From contig CALMAR010000302.1 in NCBI GenBank assembly GCA_937859855.1, forward strand, positions 1-32,933: a stretch of DNA of 32,933 nt, in the 5' to 3' direction. The notes beneath the pieces are model-generated. The model saw only the letters and a program-made list of their open reading frames with translations. It did not search any database and was not told where the DNA came from. Positions 7,657 through 15,661 of this stretch are shown in pieces. This DNA comes from an uncultured Kineosporia sp. (GTDB lineage: Bacteria; Actinomycetota; Actinomycetes; Actinomycetales; Kineosporiaceae). The translations under genes and the position numbers were made by a program. Numbering within the stretch: position 1 is the first letter of the stretch; the number at the start of each line of letters is the position of its first letter.

Positions 7657-8997
7657 CTAGACATCGGTACGGCTGAGCAGTTGCCCGCGTGGAGCCACCC
7701 CCGGGGAGAGATCGATGACCTGGCCCCGCAGCCAGGTGCTGCGGACGACGCCGGCCAGCGCCATCCCGTCGTAGGGGGTGACCGGATGGCGATGCTCCAG
7801 CTGGGCGGCCGAGACCACGGCCGCCTCATCCGGGGCGAAGACGCAGAAGTCGGCATCGTAACCCAGTGCGATCCGGCCCTTGCGGCTCAGCCCGGCCAGT
7901 TTGGCGGGCCGGGCCGACATCCATTCGGCGATTTCGGTCAGCGTGTGATCGCGGGTCCGGGCCTGGCTCCAGACCGCACGCAATCCCAGTTGCAACGAGC
8001 TGATCCCGCCCCAGGCGACCCCGAAATCGCCGATGTCGAAACGCTTCAGCTCGGGTGTGCTGGGGGAATGGTCGCTGACGATCATGTCGATCACGCCGTC
8101 CTTGATTCCGCGCCAGAGCAGATCCCGGTTGGCCCCTTCCCGGATCGGCGGGCAGCACTTGAACTGGGTCGCGCCGTCAGGGATCAGCTCGGAGGAGAAG
8201 CTCAGGTAGTGCGGGCAGGTCTCCACCGTGATCTGTACGCCTTCGCGCTTGGCGCTGGCGATCATCGGGATCGCATCGGAGCTGGACAAGTGCAGCACGT
8301 GCACCCGGGTCCGGGTGAACCGGGAGGCCTCGATCACTTCGGCGATGGCCACGTTCTCGGCTCCCCGGGGCCGGGAGGCCAGAAAACGCCTGTATCGTTC
8401 CCCTTCGGGGTTCGGGGCCCGATCGATCGCCTCGGAGTTCTCCGCGTGCACGATCATCAGGCCGCCGAAGTCGTGGATGACGTGCAGCGCCTCCTCCATC
8501 TGCTGGGTGTTCAGGTGCGGGAACTCGTCGACCCCGCTGTGCAGCAGGAAGCACTTGAAGCCGAACACACCGGCGTCGTGCAGCGGCCGGAGCTGATCAT
8601 TGTTGCCCGGGATCGCGCCGCCCCAGAACCCGGTGTCGACGAAAACCGCGCCCTCGGCGCACTTTCGCTTGATCTCCAGTGCGTCGACCGTGGTGGTCGG
8701 CGGAATGCTGTTCAGTGGCATGTCGATGATGGTGGTGACGCCGCCGGCTGCGGCCGCCCGGGTGGCCGTCGAAAAGCCCTCCCATTCGGTCCGGCCGGGC
8801 TCGTTGACGTGCACGTGGGTGTCGACCAGGCCGGGCAGCAGCACCTCGTCGTCGCCGAGCTCGATCACCCGCTCACCCTCCAGCGGGATGCTGAAGGGCT
8901 CGATCGCCGCGATCCGGCCATCCTGCACGCCGATCGATCGCTCGACCTCACCCACCACGGTGATGACGCGGGGGGCTCTGATCACCAGATCCAGCAT
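7657..8997 (-). CDS. allB: allantoinase
   Basis: A 446-residue amidohydrolase with all expected active-site residues: metal ligands in DTHVHVNEPGR (His61, His63), the carbamylated-lysine position in GFKCF (Lys148), HAEN (His184), HLSS (His236) and the catalytic SDHSP (Asp309). The spacing and the EPGRTEWEGF sequence match allantoinases rather than dihydroorotases or hydantoinases. It hydrolyses allantoin to allantoate in the cytoplasm. AAGGGAG, inside the end of the upstream gene, serves as ribosome site for the ATG at 8997. It is the middle gene of a tight operon: 4 bases after the CitE-like gene and 19 bases before allantoicase. No AllR-type regulator is seen in the window. Confidence 0.96.
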   Translation of the reverse strand: MLDLVIRAPRVITVVGEVERSIGVQDGRIAAIEPFSIPLEGERVIELGDDEVLLPGLVDTHVHVNEPGRTEWEGFSTATRAAAAGGVTTIIDMPLNSIPPTTTVDALEIKRKCAEGAVFVDTGFWGGAIPGNNDQLRPLHDAGVFGFKCFLLHSGVDEFPHLNTQQMEEALHVIHDFGGLMIVHAENSEAIDRAPNPEGERYRRFLASRPRGAENVAIAEVIEASRFTRTRVHVLHLSSSDAIPMIASAKREGVQITVETCPHYLSFSSELIPDGATQFKCCPPIREGANRDLLWRGIKDGVIDMIVSDHSPSTPELKRFDIGDFGVAWGGISSLQLGLRAVWSQARTRDHTLTEIAEWMSARPAKLAGLSRKGRIALGYDADFCVFAPDEAAVVSAAQLEHRHPVTPYDGMALAGVVRSTWLRGQVIDLSPGVAPRGQLLSRTDV

Positions 8998-9001
8998 GGT
9001 T

Positions 9002-10225
9002 CTAGCTCCCTTCTCGACGGGCCAGGCGCAGCAGCTGGTCGCGGCTCAGCCCGCAGTCGCGGCTGACCTCATCCGAACTGGTTGCCCCACAATCCATTCC
9101 GCGCACCACGGCGGTGGCCAGAGCCTGCGCGGTGGCTGGTTCGTCCAGGACGCCGGACGCGGCGGCGCTGGTGTACGCCGTGAGCCGGCCCGCCGACACG
9201 CTCAGCTGGCGGCGGTAGAACTGGTAGGTGGCGGCGAAGCGGGTGACCAGCTGGCCGGGATGCAGATCCCAGCCTTGATAGAGCGCGCGTTCCAGGCCCC
9301 GGGTGACCAGCCGCGCGTGCAGCTGCCAGGCCCGGGCGACGTCTTCAGCTGATCCGGCCGGGACCACGTTGGTCGATCCGTCGCTGACCCGGACGCCGGT
9401 CTGCGCGGCGGCCAGCTGCATCACCGCTTTGGCGTGGTCGGCCAGTGGATGTTCGAGCGACTGTTCACCGGCCACCACCCCGGCGGCGGCACTGAAATCG
9501 TAGGTGCCGTAGTGCAGTCCCTCGCACCGGCCCTGACTGGCCTGGATCAGCCGGGCCACGGTGGCGCTGCCGTCCGGCCCGATCACCGCCTGCGGCATCT
9601 CGATCTGCAGCTCGAACCGGATGGCCCCTGCGGGTAGCGAGTTCAGCTTCTCCAGCCGCTCGCAGATCATCACCGCGGCCGCCGCCTCGGCCACGTGAGC
9701 AACCTTGGGGAAGGTGACGACGAACCGCTCGGGCAGGCCGCCGGTCTGCGTGGCGGCGGCAACGAACAGGCCGAGGGTGCGGATCCCGCGAGCGCGGGTG
9801 CTGGCCTGCAGGCCCTTGACCCGGACTCCGGCCATGAACGGCGCGCGGTCCCCGGTCACGGCGGCCAGCGCTCGCCCGCCCGCCCGCGCGGCGTCGTCCT
9901 CGGCGCCGTCCGGCTGGATGCCGTATCCGTCCTCGAAGTCGACGCGCAGATCCTCGATCGGCTGGCTGGTCAGCTTCGCGATGACCAGTTCCCGCACCTG
10001 CGGCTCGGCGACCTGCTTGAATTCGGCCGGGTACTGGCCGATCAGGTCGAGGGCGGCCAGGCCCCATTCGGCCGGGGTGGTGGCCCGGAAGGCGTGCGCG
10101 GGCACGTACACGGTGTGCACCGGCTGCCGGGTCGCAGGCTCGCCGGGGTACAGCGCAGCCTGCACGTCAGCCGGAGCCAGGACGGCGCCGAGCTCGCCCA
10201 GGAACTCGCCGTCCAGCCCGCTCAT
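9002..10225 (-). CDS. CitE/HpcH aldolase-like protein of the DUF6986 family, in the allantoin operon
   Basis: A 407-residue protein with the metal-site pattern of the citrate lyase beta/malate-synthase-like barrel: DLRVDFEDGYG near residue 95-105, RFELQIEMPQAV near residue 205 (metal-ligand Glu) and EGLHYGTYDFSAAAGV near residue 240 (metal-ligand Asp). It is longer than CitE (about 290 residues), consistent with the DUF6986 family. The ATG at 10225 is chosen because GGGAGG lies 5 bases before it; a GTG 12 bases upstream lacks its own ribosome site. It is the first gene of the operon with allB and alc. Enzymes of this fold join or cleave acyl-CoA and glyoxylate-like aldehydes, so a glyoxylate-using role beside allantoin degradation is an attractive inference, not a demonstrated activity. 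Confidence 0.8.
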   Translation of the reverse strand: MSGLDGEFLGELGAVLAPADVQAALYPGEPATRQPVHTVYVPAHAFRATTPAEWGLAALDLIGQYPAEFKQVAEPQVRELVIAKLTSQPIEDLRVDFEDGYGIQPDGAEDDAARAGGRALAAVTGDRAPFMAGVRVKGLQASTRARGIRTLGLFVAAATQTGGLPERFVVTFPKVAHVAEAAAAVMICERLEKLNSLPAGAIRFELQIEMPQAVIGPDGSATVARLIQASQGRCEGLHYGTYDFSAAAGVVAGEQSLEHPLADHAKAVMQLAAAQTGVRVSDGSTNVVPAGSAEDVARAWQLHARLVTRGLERALYQGWDLHPGQLVTRFAATYQFYRRQLSVSAGRLTAYTSAAASGVLDEPATAQALATAVVRGMDCGATSSDEVSRDCGLSRDQLLRLARREGS

Positions 10226-10338
10226 GCACCCTCCCACCGTCGCCCAGACGTCGATTCTGACTCGGCCTGGTCACGCCAGGGTTAAACGGTGCGCGGCAAA
10301 ACCCCAGCCGAGGTGAGGCAGCGGGTGATGTTCGCTGA
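10226..10338. promoter_or_regulatory. gap between rmlD and the allantoin operon, with a short inverted repeat
   Basis: This 113-base gap lies downstream of rmlD and upstream of the allantoin operon, both read leftwards. CCTGGTCACGCCAGG at 10266-10280 is a 5-5-5 inverted repeat. It could be an operator for the allantoin operon or a weak terminator hairpin for rmlD; no T-run follows it on the minus strand. I could not place a convincing promoter. Confidence 0.35.
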
Positions 10339-11205
10339 TCAGACGACGACGCCACCGGTACGCAGAGCTTCGGGAAGAGCCTCGTCCCAGGGCCGCAGCG
10401 GCCCTAGGCCGGCCCTCTTCCAGCAGCTGTGATCGAGCACCGAGTATGCGGGACGTGGGGCTGGGCGGATGAACTCGGCCGACGTCGTGGGCCGCACCCG
10501 GGAGGGATCCGCGCCGAGGCCACCGAACACGGCGGCAGCCAGCCCGTGCCAGGTCGTCGATCCAGAGGCTGATCCGTGGTAGATGCCGAATGGGGCTTCG
10601 GCCTGGACCATTGAGACGATCTGGGCGGCCAGATCGCGGGTCCACGTGGGCTGGCCATGCTGATCCGTCACCACCTGAACCACGTCGCGCGATCGCTCCA
10701 GCGCGGCCATCGTGCGGACGAACGACGGCCCGTCCCCGTAGAGCCAGGCGGTGCGCACGATCCATGCGTGGCTCAGCTCCGCTCTGATCGCCCATTCACC
10801 GGCTGCCTTGGTGCGTCCGTAGGCCGAGCGCGGCGACAGGGGCTCGTCGACTTCGTAGGGCCGGTCGGCATCACCGGCGAACACATAGTCGGTGGAGATG
10901 TGCACCAGCTGCGCGCCGGTGGCGGCGCACGACTGCGCCAGCAGGGCGGCTCCGTAGGCGTTCACGGCAAAGGCTTCCGCCTCATGGGTTTCGGCGTCAT
11001 CGACGGCCGTCCACGCGGCGCAGTTCACCACCACATCTCCGGCCTCGAGATTGTCCAGAGCCGCGCGCACCGATGACCGTGAAGTGATGTCCATCTGATC
11101 TCTGCCCAGCGCGAACGTCGTCTTCCCGGCTTGTTCCAGCTGCCGCACGACTTCCCGGCCCAGCATCCCTCCGGCCCCAGCGACGTGCCACCTCCGCGGG
11201 GTCAT
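10339..11205 (-). CDS. rmlD: dTDP-4-dehydrorhamnose reductase
   Basis: A 288-residue short-chain dehydrogenase. The Rossmann glycine motif GAGGMLGREV is at about residues 10-20, HISTDYVFAG near 105 and the catalytic YGRTKAAGE near 130. It makes the last step of dTDP-L-rhamnose synthesis, NAD(P)H reduction of dTDP-4-keto-L-rhamnose. The ATG at 11205 is chosen because it overlaps the rmlB stop by one base (TGATG), a translational coupling arrangement, and because the glycine motif starts at the expected distance. No ribosome site is present, consistent with coupling. The open frame extends 12 codons upstream into rmlB without support. Confidence 0.94.
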   Translation of the reverse strand: MTPRRWHVAGAGGMLGREVVRQLEQAGKTTFALGRDQMDITSRSSVRAALDNLEAGDVVVNCAAWTAVDDAETHEAEAFAVNAYGAALLAQSCAATGAQLVHISTDYVFAGDADRPYEVDEPLSPRSAYGRTKAAGEWAIRAELSHAWIVRTAWLYGDGPSFVRTMAALERSRDVVQVVTDQHGQPTWTRDLAAQIVSMVQAEAPFGIYHGSASGSTTWHGLAAAVFGGLGADPSRVRPTTSAEFIRPAPRPAYSVLDHSCWKRAGLGPLRPWDEALPEALRTGGVVV

Positions 11206-12200
11206 CAGCCGACCAGTGCGTGCCGGGCCTGAGGTTCCCACCAGCTGCGATTGTCCCGATACCAGGCAACGGTCTGGGCAAGTCCCTCGGTGAAGGGGAC
11301 GCCCGGCTCGTAGCCCAGCTCGGCCCGGATCTTGTCGATGGACAGTGAGTATCTCCGGTCGTGTCCTTGGCGATCCTCGACCAGTTCCACCCGTTCCCAG
11401 CTGGCACCGAGTGCATCGAGCAGAAGCTTCGTCAGGGTCCGGTTGGTCAGTTCGGTTCCACCGCCGATGTTGTAGACCTCGCCCGATCGGCCGCCTGCGG
11501 CCACTAGGGCGATGCCTGCGCAGTGGTCATCGACGTGCAGCCAGTCTCGGACATGCAGGCCATCGCCGTAGAGAGGAACCGGCAGCCCGCGGATCAGGTT
11601 CGTGATGAACAGAGGGATCATTTTTTCGGGGAACTGGTAGGGCCCGTAGTTGTTCGAGGCTCGTGTGATCACGACGTCGAGCTGATGGGTCCGGTGGTAC
11701 GCGCGAACCAGCAGATCAGCGGCTGCCTTGGTCGCCGAATATGGCGAGTTGGGTTGCAGCGGACGGTTTTCGCTCCACGAACCACTGTCTATCGTTCCAT
11801 AGACCTCGTCGGTCGAGATGTGCACGAATCGTGCCACGCCGCCGTGCAGGGCAGAGTCGAGCAGGGTCTGGGTACCCGCCACGTTCGTGGCAACGAAGTT
11901 TGCCGGACCCGTGATCGACCGGTCGACGTGGGACTCGGCTGCGAAGTGCACGACCAGGTCGGTACCGCTCATCAGGTCATCGACCAGCCGGCGGTCGGCA
12001 ATGTCGCCCTCGACGAACTGGATGCGATCGGCGACCGGAGCGATGTTGGCTCGGTTGCCGGCGTAGGTGAGTTTGTCCAGAATGATGACGTCAGAATTGC
12101 GCAGCGCACCACCGGGTATGGCGGAGTACTTTCCGGCGATCAGGTTCCGGACGAAGGCTGAACCGATGAAGCCAGCACCGCCGGTGACGAGAATTCTCAC
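11205..12200 (-). CDS. rmlB: dTDP-glucose 4,6-dehydratase
   Basis: A 331-residue extended short-chain dehydrogenase. The N-terminus is the NAD-binding TGGAGFIGSAFVRN; HISTDEVYG (around residue 118-126) carries the Thr-Asp-Glu active-site triad of the dehydratase, followed by YSATKAAADLL with the catalytic Tyr and Lys. RASNNYGPYQFPEKMIPLFI is the substrate-binding signature. It converts dTDP-glucose to dTDP-4-keto-6-deoxyglucose. The start codon is GTG at 12200. It is the first gene of the leftward rmlB-rmlD pair, divergent from rmlC-rmlA over a 55-base space. Confidence 0.96.
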   Translation of the reverse strand: MRILVTGGAGFIGSAFVRNLIAGKYSAIPGGALRNSDVIILDKLTYAGNRANIAPVADRIQFVEGDIADRRLVDDLMSGTDLVVHFAAESHVDRSITGPANFVATNVAGTQTLLDSALHGGVARFVHISTDEVYGTIDSGSWSENRPLQPNSPYSATKAAADLLVRAYHRTHQLDVVITRASNNYGPYQFPEKMIPLFITNLIRGLPVPLYGDGLHVRDWLHVDDHCAGIALVAAGGRSGEVYNIGGGTELTNRTLTKLLLDALGASWERVELVEDRQGHDRRYSLSIDKIRAELGYEPGVPFTEGLAQTVAWYRDNRSWWEPQARHALVG

Positions 12201-12255
12201 GGCGATACTCTAACCAGTTCGATTACGTTACGTGTCCCTGATGTAGCTTTGGGTA
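12201..12255. promoter_or_regulatory. shared divergent promoter region of rmlBD and rmlCA
   Basis: Only 55 bases separate the rmlB GTG (leftward) and the rmlC ATG (rightward), so both promoters must lie here or run into the coding starts. A tandem TTACGTTACG is seen at about 12225-12234, and TAGCTT about 8 bases before the rmlC ATG could be a -10 box of a leaderless transcript. No strong Shine-Dalgarno sequence precedes either start. Element assignment is tentative. Confidence 0.4.
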
Positions 12256-12864
12256 ATGCACTTGACTCGGCTGGCTATCCAGGATGCGGTGGTTGTGCGC
12301 CCGCGTCAGTGGCAGGACGAACGCGGCCGCTTCCTCGAGTTCTATCGCTATGAGGCATTGGCCGAGGTCGTTGGACATCCTCTTGATCTCCGGCAGGGCA
12401 ACTGTTCGGTCTCGACGGCCGGAACCGTGCGAGGGATCCACTACGCGGACGTCCCGCCCGGTCAGGCCAAATACGTGACCTGCGTGCGCGGGGCTGTCCT
12501 GGACGTGGTCGTCGACGTCCGGGTCGGGTCCCCGACGTTCGCTCAGCATGATGTGATCAGGCTGGACGACGATGAGCGCGCAGCTGTCTACCTGCCTGAG
12601 GGCCTGGGTCACGGCTTCGTCGCGCTGACCGACGACGCCACGGTGATGTATCTCTGCAGCCAGGTGTACAACCCAGTTGCCGAACACGGGCTCGACCCCC
12701 TCGATCCGGCCCTGGGAATCGATTGGGGTGCCGGGACGCCGCTGCTGTCGCCGAAGGACGCCGCGGCGCCCACGCTGTCACAGGCGCAGGCCGACGGCCG
12801 CTTGCCCAGCTATCAGGCGTGCATCGAGTACTACGCGTCCTGTTCGGCGATGGCTTCGGTCTAG
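12256..12864 (+). CDS. rmlC: dTDP-4-dehydrorhamnose 3,5-epimerase
   Basis: A 202-residue cupin. The characteristic [18 protein letters not shown] (around residues 58-75) contains the catalytic His and substrate-binding residues. [15 protein letters not shown] follows, then [24 protein letters not shown] with the conserved Tyr. This is the normal length and order for RmlC. It epimerises dTDP-4-keto-6-deoxyglucose at C3 and C5. ATG at 12256; no clear ribosome site. rmlA begins 14 bases after its stop, making a two-gene rightward operon. Confidence 0.95.
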   Translation: MHLTRLAIQDAVVVRPRQWQDERGRFLEFYRYEALAEVVGHPLDLRQGNCSVSTAGTVRGIHYADVPPGQAKYVTCVRGAVLDVVVDVRVGSPTFAQHDVIRLDDDERAAVYLPEGLGHGFVALTDDATVMYLCSQVYNPVAEHGLDPLDPALGIDWGAGTPLLSPKDAAAPTLSQAQADGRLPSYQACIEYYASCSAMASV

Positions 12865-12878
12865 GCCGGAGTTCCGAC

Positions 12879-13751
12879 ATGCGCGGCATCGTTCTGGCCG
12901 GTGGCACCGGCACGCGGCTCTGGCCCATCACCAAAGGCATCAGCAAGCAGCTCATGCCCGTCTACGACAAGCCGATGATCTACTACCCGCTGTCGACGCT
13001 GATGATGGCCGGCATCCGCGAGGTCCTGGTGATCACCACCCCCGACGAGGGCCCGCAGTTCCGGCGTCTGCTGGGCGACGGGAGGGATCTGGGCATGCGG
13101 ATCAGTTATGCCGTGCAACCGCGGCCGGAGGGCTTGGCCCAGGCCTTCCTGATCGGAGCCGAGTTCATCGGCGACGAGACGGTCGCGCTGGTCCTGGGCG
13201 ACAACATCTTCTACGGCGCGGGACTTGGAACGGCACTGGCACGAACCATCCAGAATCATTGTGGCGCAATGATATTTGCCTATCACGTTGCCAATCCGGA
13301 ATCGTACGGTGTGGTCTCTTTCGACATCGACGGGCGTGTGACTGCTCTTGAGGAGAAGCCTGCTGCGGCCAAGAGCCACTACGCCGTCCCCGGACTGTAC
13401 TTCTACGACAACGACGTGGTCTCGATCGCCAGAACGATCAGGCCAAGCACTCGCGGAGAGCTTGAGATCACCGCCGTCAATGACGTCTACCTGCAAGAGG
13501 GCAGGCTGAACGTGACGGTCCTGGAGCGGGGTACGGCCTGGCTCGACACCGGAACGATCGATTCCTTGATGGACGCTGGTCAGTTCGTTCAGGTGATCGA
13601 GGCGCGGCAGGGCTACAAGATCGGATGTATCGAGGAGGTGGCGTGGCGTAACGGCTGGATTTCCGATGACCAGTTGGAACGCCTGGCCGACTCCCTCCAC
13701 AAGGTTGGTTACGGCGGCTATCTGCGAGGCCTGCTCGACCCCGTGCTCTGA
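12879..13751 (+). CDS. rmlA: glucose-1-phosphate thymidylyltransferase
   Basis: A 290-residue nucleotidyltransferase. It begins directly with the nucleotide-binding [16 protein letters not shown], then [16 protein letters not shown], and has [10 protein letters not shown] (metal-binding Asp) near residue 110, [20 protein letters not shown] near 160-180 and [17 protein letters not shown] near 220. It makes dTDP-glucose from glucose-1-phosphate and dTTP. The ATG at 12879 places the glycine loop at the usual distance; the open frame upstream runs through rmlC and is not used. Its last 34 bases overlap the end of the convergent acyltransferase gene. With rmlB, rmlC and rmlD the dTDP-L-rhamnose pathway is complete here. 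Confidence 0.96.
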   Translation: MRGIVLAGGTGTRLWPITKGISKQLMPVYDKPMIYYPLSTLMMAGIREVLVITTPDEGPQFRRLLGDGRDLGMRISYAVQPRPEGLAQAFLIGAEFIGDETVALVLGDNIFYGAGLGTALARTIQNHCGAMIFAYHVANPESYGVVSFDIDGRVTALEEKPAAAKSHYAVPGLYFYDNDVVSIARTIRPSTRGELEITAVNDVYLQEGRLNVTVLERGTAWLDTGTIDSLMDAGQFVQVIEARQGYKIGCIEEVAWRNGWISDDQLERLADSLHKVGYGGYLRGLLDPVL

Positions 13752-14281
13752 AACTGCCGGCTGGCGGTTCCGTGGTCAGGTGGATCCGCGAGTTGGCGGA
13801 TCAAGCGGGCGGGATTGCCCGCGACGAGTGTGTCCGGTGCGACGTTTCGCGTCACGACACTGCCTGCGGCCACAACGGCACCCGGTCCGATAGTGACTCC
13901 TGGCAACACAAGGACACCGGCTCCCAGCCACGCGCCGTCTCCAACGATGATCGGGTCGCTGGTGAGGTGACCGGCGCGTCTTCTGCTGGGTCCGATCTGA
14001 TGGCTGTCCGTGATCAATCGGACGAAGGGCCCGATCGCAACATCGTTTCCGATCTGAGTTCCGGCCCTGATGTAGGCCCCTTGATTGATGAAGGTGTTGT
14101 CGCCGATGACAATGGGCCCAAAGAGTAACGAGTCACGGCGAATCACCGCCGTGTCTCCGATGGTGATGGCGGCACCGTAGAGCTTCACGCTCGGATAGAT
14201 GATGGCCCAGCGGCCCACTTTATGGCGCAAACGCGGTCGTCGGCCGTTCAATCTGGCTAACACATCGCCCAGCGACTTCAT
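13718..14281 (-). CDS. hexapeptide-repeat acyltransferase (left-handed beta helix)
   Basis: A 187-residue protein with at least six imperfect [LIV]-G-x4 turns: [63 protein letters not shown]. The terminal NPARLIRQL matches maltose/galactoside O-acetyltransferase-like enzymes. A candidate catalytic His lies in ITDSHQIG (around residue 92). Such enzymes O-acetylate sugars of surface glycans using acetyl-CoA. It is convergent with rmlA (34-base overlap). The last roughly 20 residues after NPARLIRQL are low in complexity and partly antisense to the rmlA end. A pair of dyads lies just upstream of the ATG at 14281. Confidence 0.88.
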   Translation of the reverse strand: MKSLGDVLARLNGRRPRLRHKVGRWAIIYPSVKLYGAAITIGDTAVIRRDSLLFGPIVIGDNTFINQGAYIRAGTQIGNDVAIGPFVRLITDSHQIGPSRRRAGHLTSDPIIVGDGAWLGAGVLVLPGVTIGPGAVVAAGSVVTRNVAPDTLVAGNPARLIRQLADPPDHGTASRQFQSTGSSRPRR

Positions 14282-14288
14282 GAGAGCC

Positions 14289-14321
14289 AGAGTCTAGAGA
14301 CTCTCCGTCGTCGTAGCGACG
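14289..14321. promoter_or_regulatory. two adjacent inverted repeats upstream of the acyltransferase gene
   Basis: AGAGTCTAGAGACTCT at 14289-14304 has perfect 7-base arms with a 2-base centre and begins 8 bases before the acyltransferase ATG (complement, 14281). CGTCGTAGCGACG at 14309-14321 is a second dyad with 5-base arms. Either could be an operator or an mRNA hairpin masking translation start. The rest of 14282-14533 holds no gene I can support; it must contain the start signals for the secreted protein to the right. Confidence 0.45.
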
Positions 14322-14533
14322 CGTCGTCGCCGAGCCGAAAGCGTTCTCTGACGCAAGGGTCACCGGTTCCTCCAACCCTCCGCTATGGGCATTTGCATAA
14401 CGAGAACGGGCGAACAAGACGCATCGGGCGACGATGACACTGCGGAACCGGGATTCACCCATCTGATTGCTAACAGTGGCCGAGACGGGCCCGAATGGAA
14501 CGGCATCGGGCAGCTCGAACGCATGGAGTGACA

Positions 14534-15661
14534 GTGTTCACCAAGGTCGGCAGCAGGCGCGCTTCAAGTTTCGGGACCTGTGCCCTTCTTGCAGTGAGCG
14601 TTTCAGTTCTGGTGCAGTTGCCGTCGACCGCCCAGACCAGCAGGACTGAGACAGTGGCGGCCAAGATTCGGAACAGCGCGACAAGCAAGAAGCTGCCGGT
14701 GAAGACAGCCGCCACCCTCAACTATCAGGAATCGCTGGCCGGTCCGTTCGGGACCAGCAGCGTATGGAAGACCAACATCAGTTCCGCTCCACTTGCCAGC
14801 AATTCGAAGGAAATGGTTGCCAAGCTCGCGGGTCAGGCTGCTTCGCTCTACGGCGGAATCGCTGCATTTAATGTATGGAATTACAACACGAGCTTCTACA
14901 GCGTGACCGCCAGCCAGAAACGAGTGGACGTCAAATGGGATGATTGCCAGGGAAAGGGATATGTCCCGGCAGGCCTGTTCGGATCGGGCGGCCAGTTCAT
15001 GTCAGTGCCGATCCCCGACGACGCCGTCCCGGCCGCGGGTACCGATTCCTCGCTGTCGATCTATCAACCCAGTTCTGACACGATGTGGGACTTCTGGCTG
15101 GCCAAGAAGAACTTGGATGGCTGGCACGCCTGCTGGGGTGGCCGCATGGACAAGGTTTCTCAAGCCGGAGGCTGGTTCCCCGGGCGTTTCGGGGCCTCGG
15201 CCAGTGGCCTCTCCCAGATCGGCGGGTCGCTTGGTATCCGGGAGGCCCAAGCGGGTCGAGTGAATCATGCACTGGCGCTGCACATTCCGCGCCCTGCTGT
15301 CTGGTACGACGTCAGTTGGCCTGCTCAAAGGTCCGACGGCATGGACACCGGCCCGAACGGGATCCCGGAAGGAACACGGCTCCGCCTGGACCCCAGCGTC
15401 GACGTCAGCAAGCTCGGCTTGCATCCACTGGCCAAGATGATCGCGGTGGCCGCACAGAAATACGGGTTCATCGTCACTGACAAGTCAGGTTGTGTCGCAG
15501 TCGTAACCGAGAGTGGCGAGGCAACTCGGGCGGTGACCGGCGTCAATCCATGGGACAAGCTGCTCAACGGGACGCCAAATTATCGGGTGATGCAAGGGTT
15601 CCCCTGGGACAAGCTGCAGGCGCTCCCGAAAGACTACGGCAAGCCGATAGCCCTGAAGTAG
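14534..15661 (+). CDS. secreted protein of unrecognised family, paralog of the 31.3-32.4 kb gene
   Basis: A 375-residue protein. The GTG at 14534 is chosen because GGAG lies 5 bases upstream and it gives a clean signal peptide: basic VFTKVGSRR, hydrophobic CALLAVSVSVLVQL, cleavage near STAQ; an ATG at 14495 would add 13 residues. After a Lys/Thr linker (about 35-65) comes a folded domain with GPFGTSSVW, DDCQGKGYVPAGLFG (Cys138), IYQPSSDTMWDFW, WHACWGGRMD (Cys200), SWPAQRSDG, IPEGTRLRLDP, YGFIVTDKSG and FPWDKLQALPKDYG. The two Cys, 62 residues apart in both paralogs, may form a disulfide. I do not recognise a named family; the setting suggests binding or processing of the exported glycan (inference). 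Its 3' end overlaps the convergent glycosyltransferase by 98 bases. Confidence 0.85.
   Translation: MFTKVGSRRASSFGTCALLAVSVSVLVQLPSTAQTSRTETVAAKIRNSATSKKLPVKTAATLNYQESLAGPFGTSSVWKTNISSAPLASNSKEMVAKLAGQAASLYGGIAAFNVWNYNTSFYSVTASQKRVDVKWDDCQGKGYVPAGLFGSGGQFMSVPIPDDAVPAAGTDSSLSIYQPSSDTMWDFWLAKKNLDGWHACWGGRMDKVSQAGGWFPGRFGASASGLSQIGGSLGIREAQAGRVNHALALHIPRPAVWYDVSWPAQRSDGMDTGPNGIPEGTRLRLDPSVDVSKLGLHPLAKMIAVAAQKYGFIVTDKSGCVAVVTESGEATRAVTGVNPWDKLLNGTPNYRVMQGFPWDKLQALPKDYGKPIALK

Noticed and set aside
7552..9066. 504-codon plus-strand open frame over the allantoin genes
   Set aside because: Antisense to allantoinase and allantoicase, whose active-site motifs are unmistakable.
10266..10280. CCTGGTCACGCCAGG as a definite rmlD terminator
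   Set aside because: The stem is only 5 bases and no T-run follows, so it is listed only as an unassigned inverted repeat.
14495..14533. ATG at 14495 as start of the first secreted protein
   Set aside because: It lacks a ribosome site and adds a polar stretch before the signal peptide; the GTG at 14534 has GGAG at the right distance.
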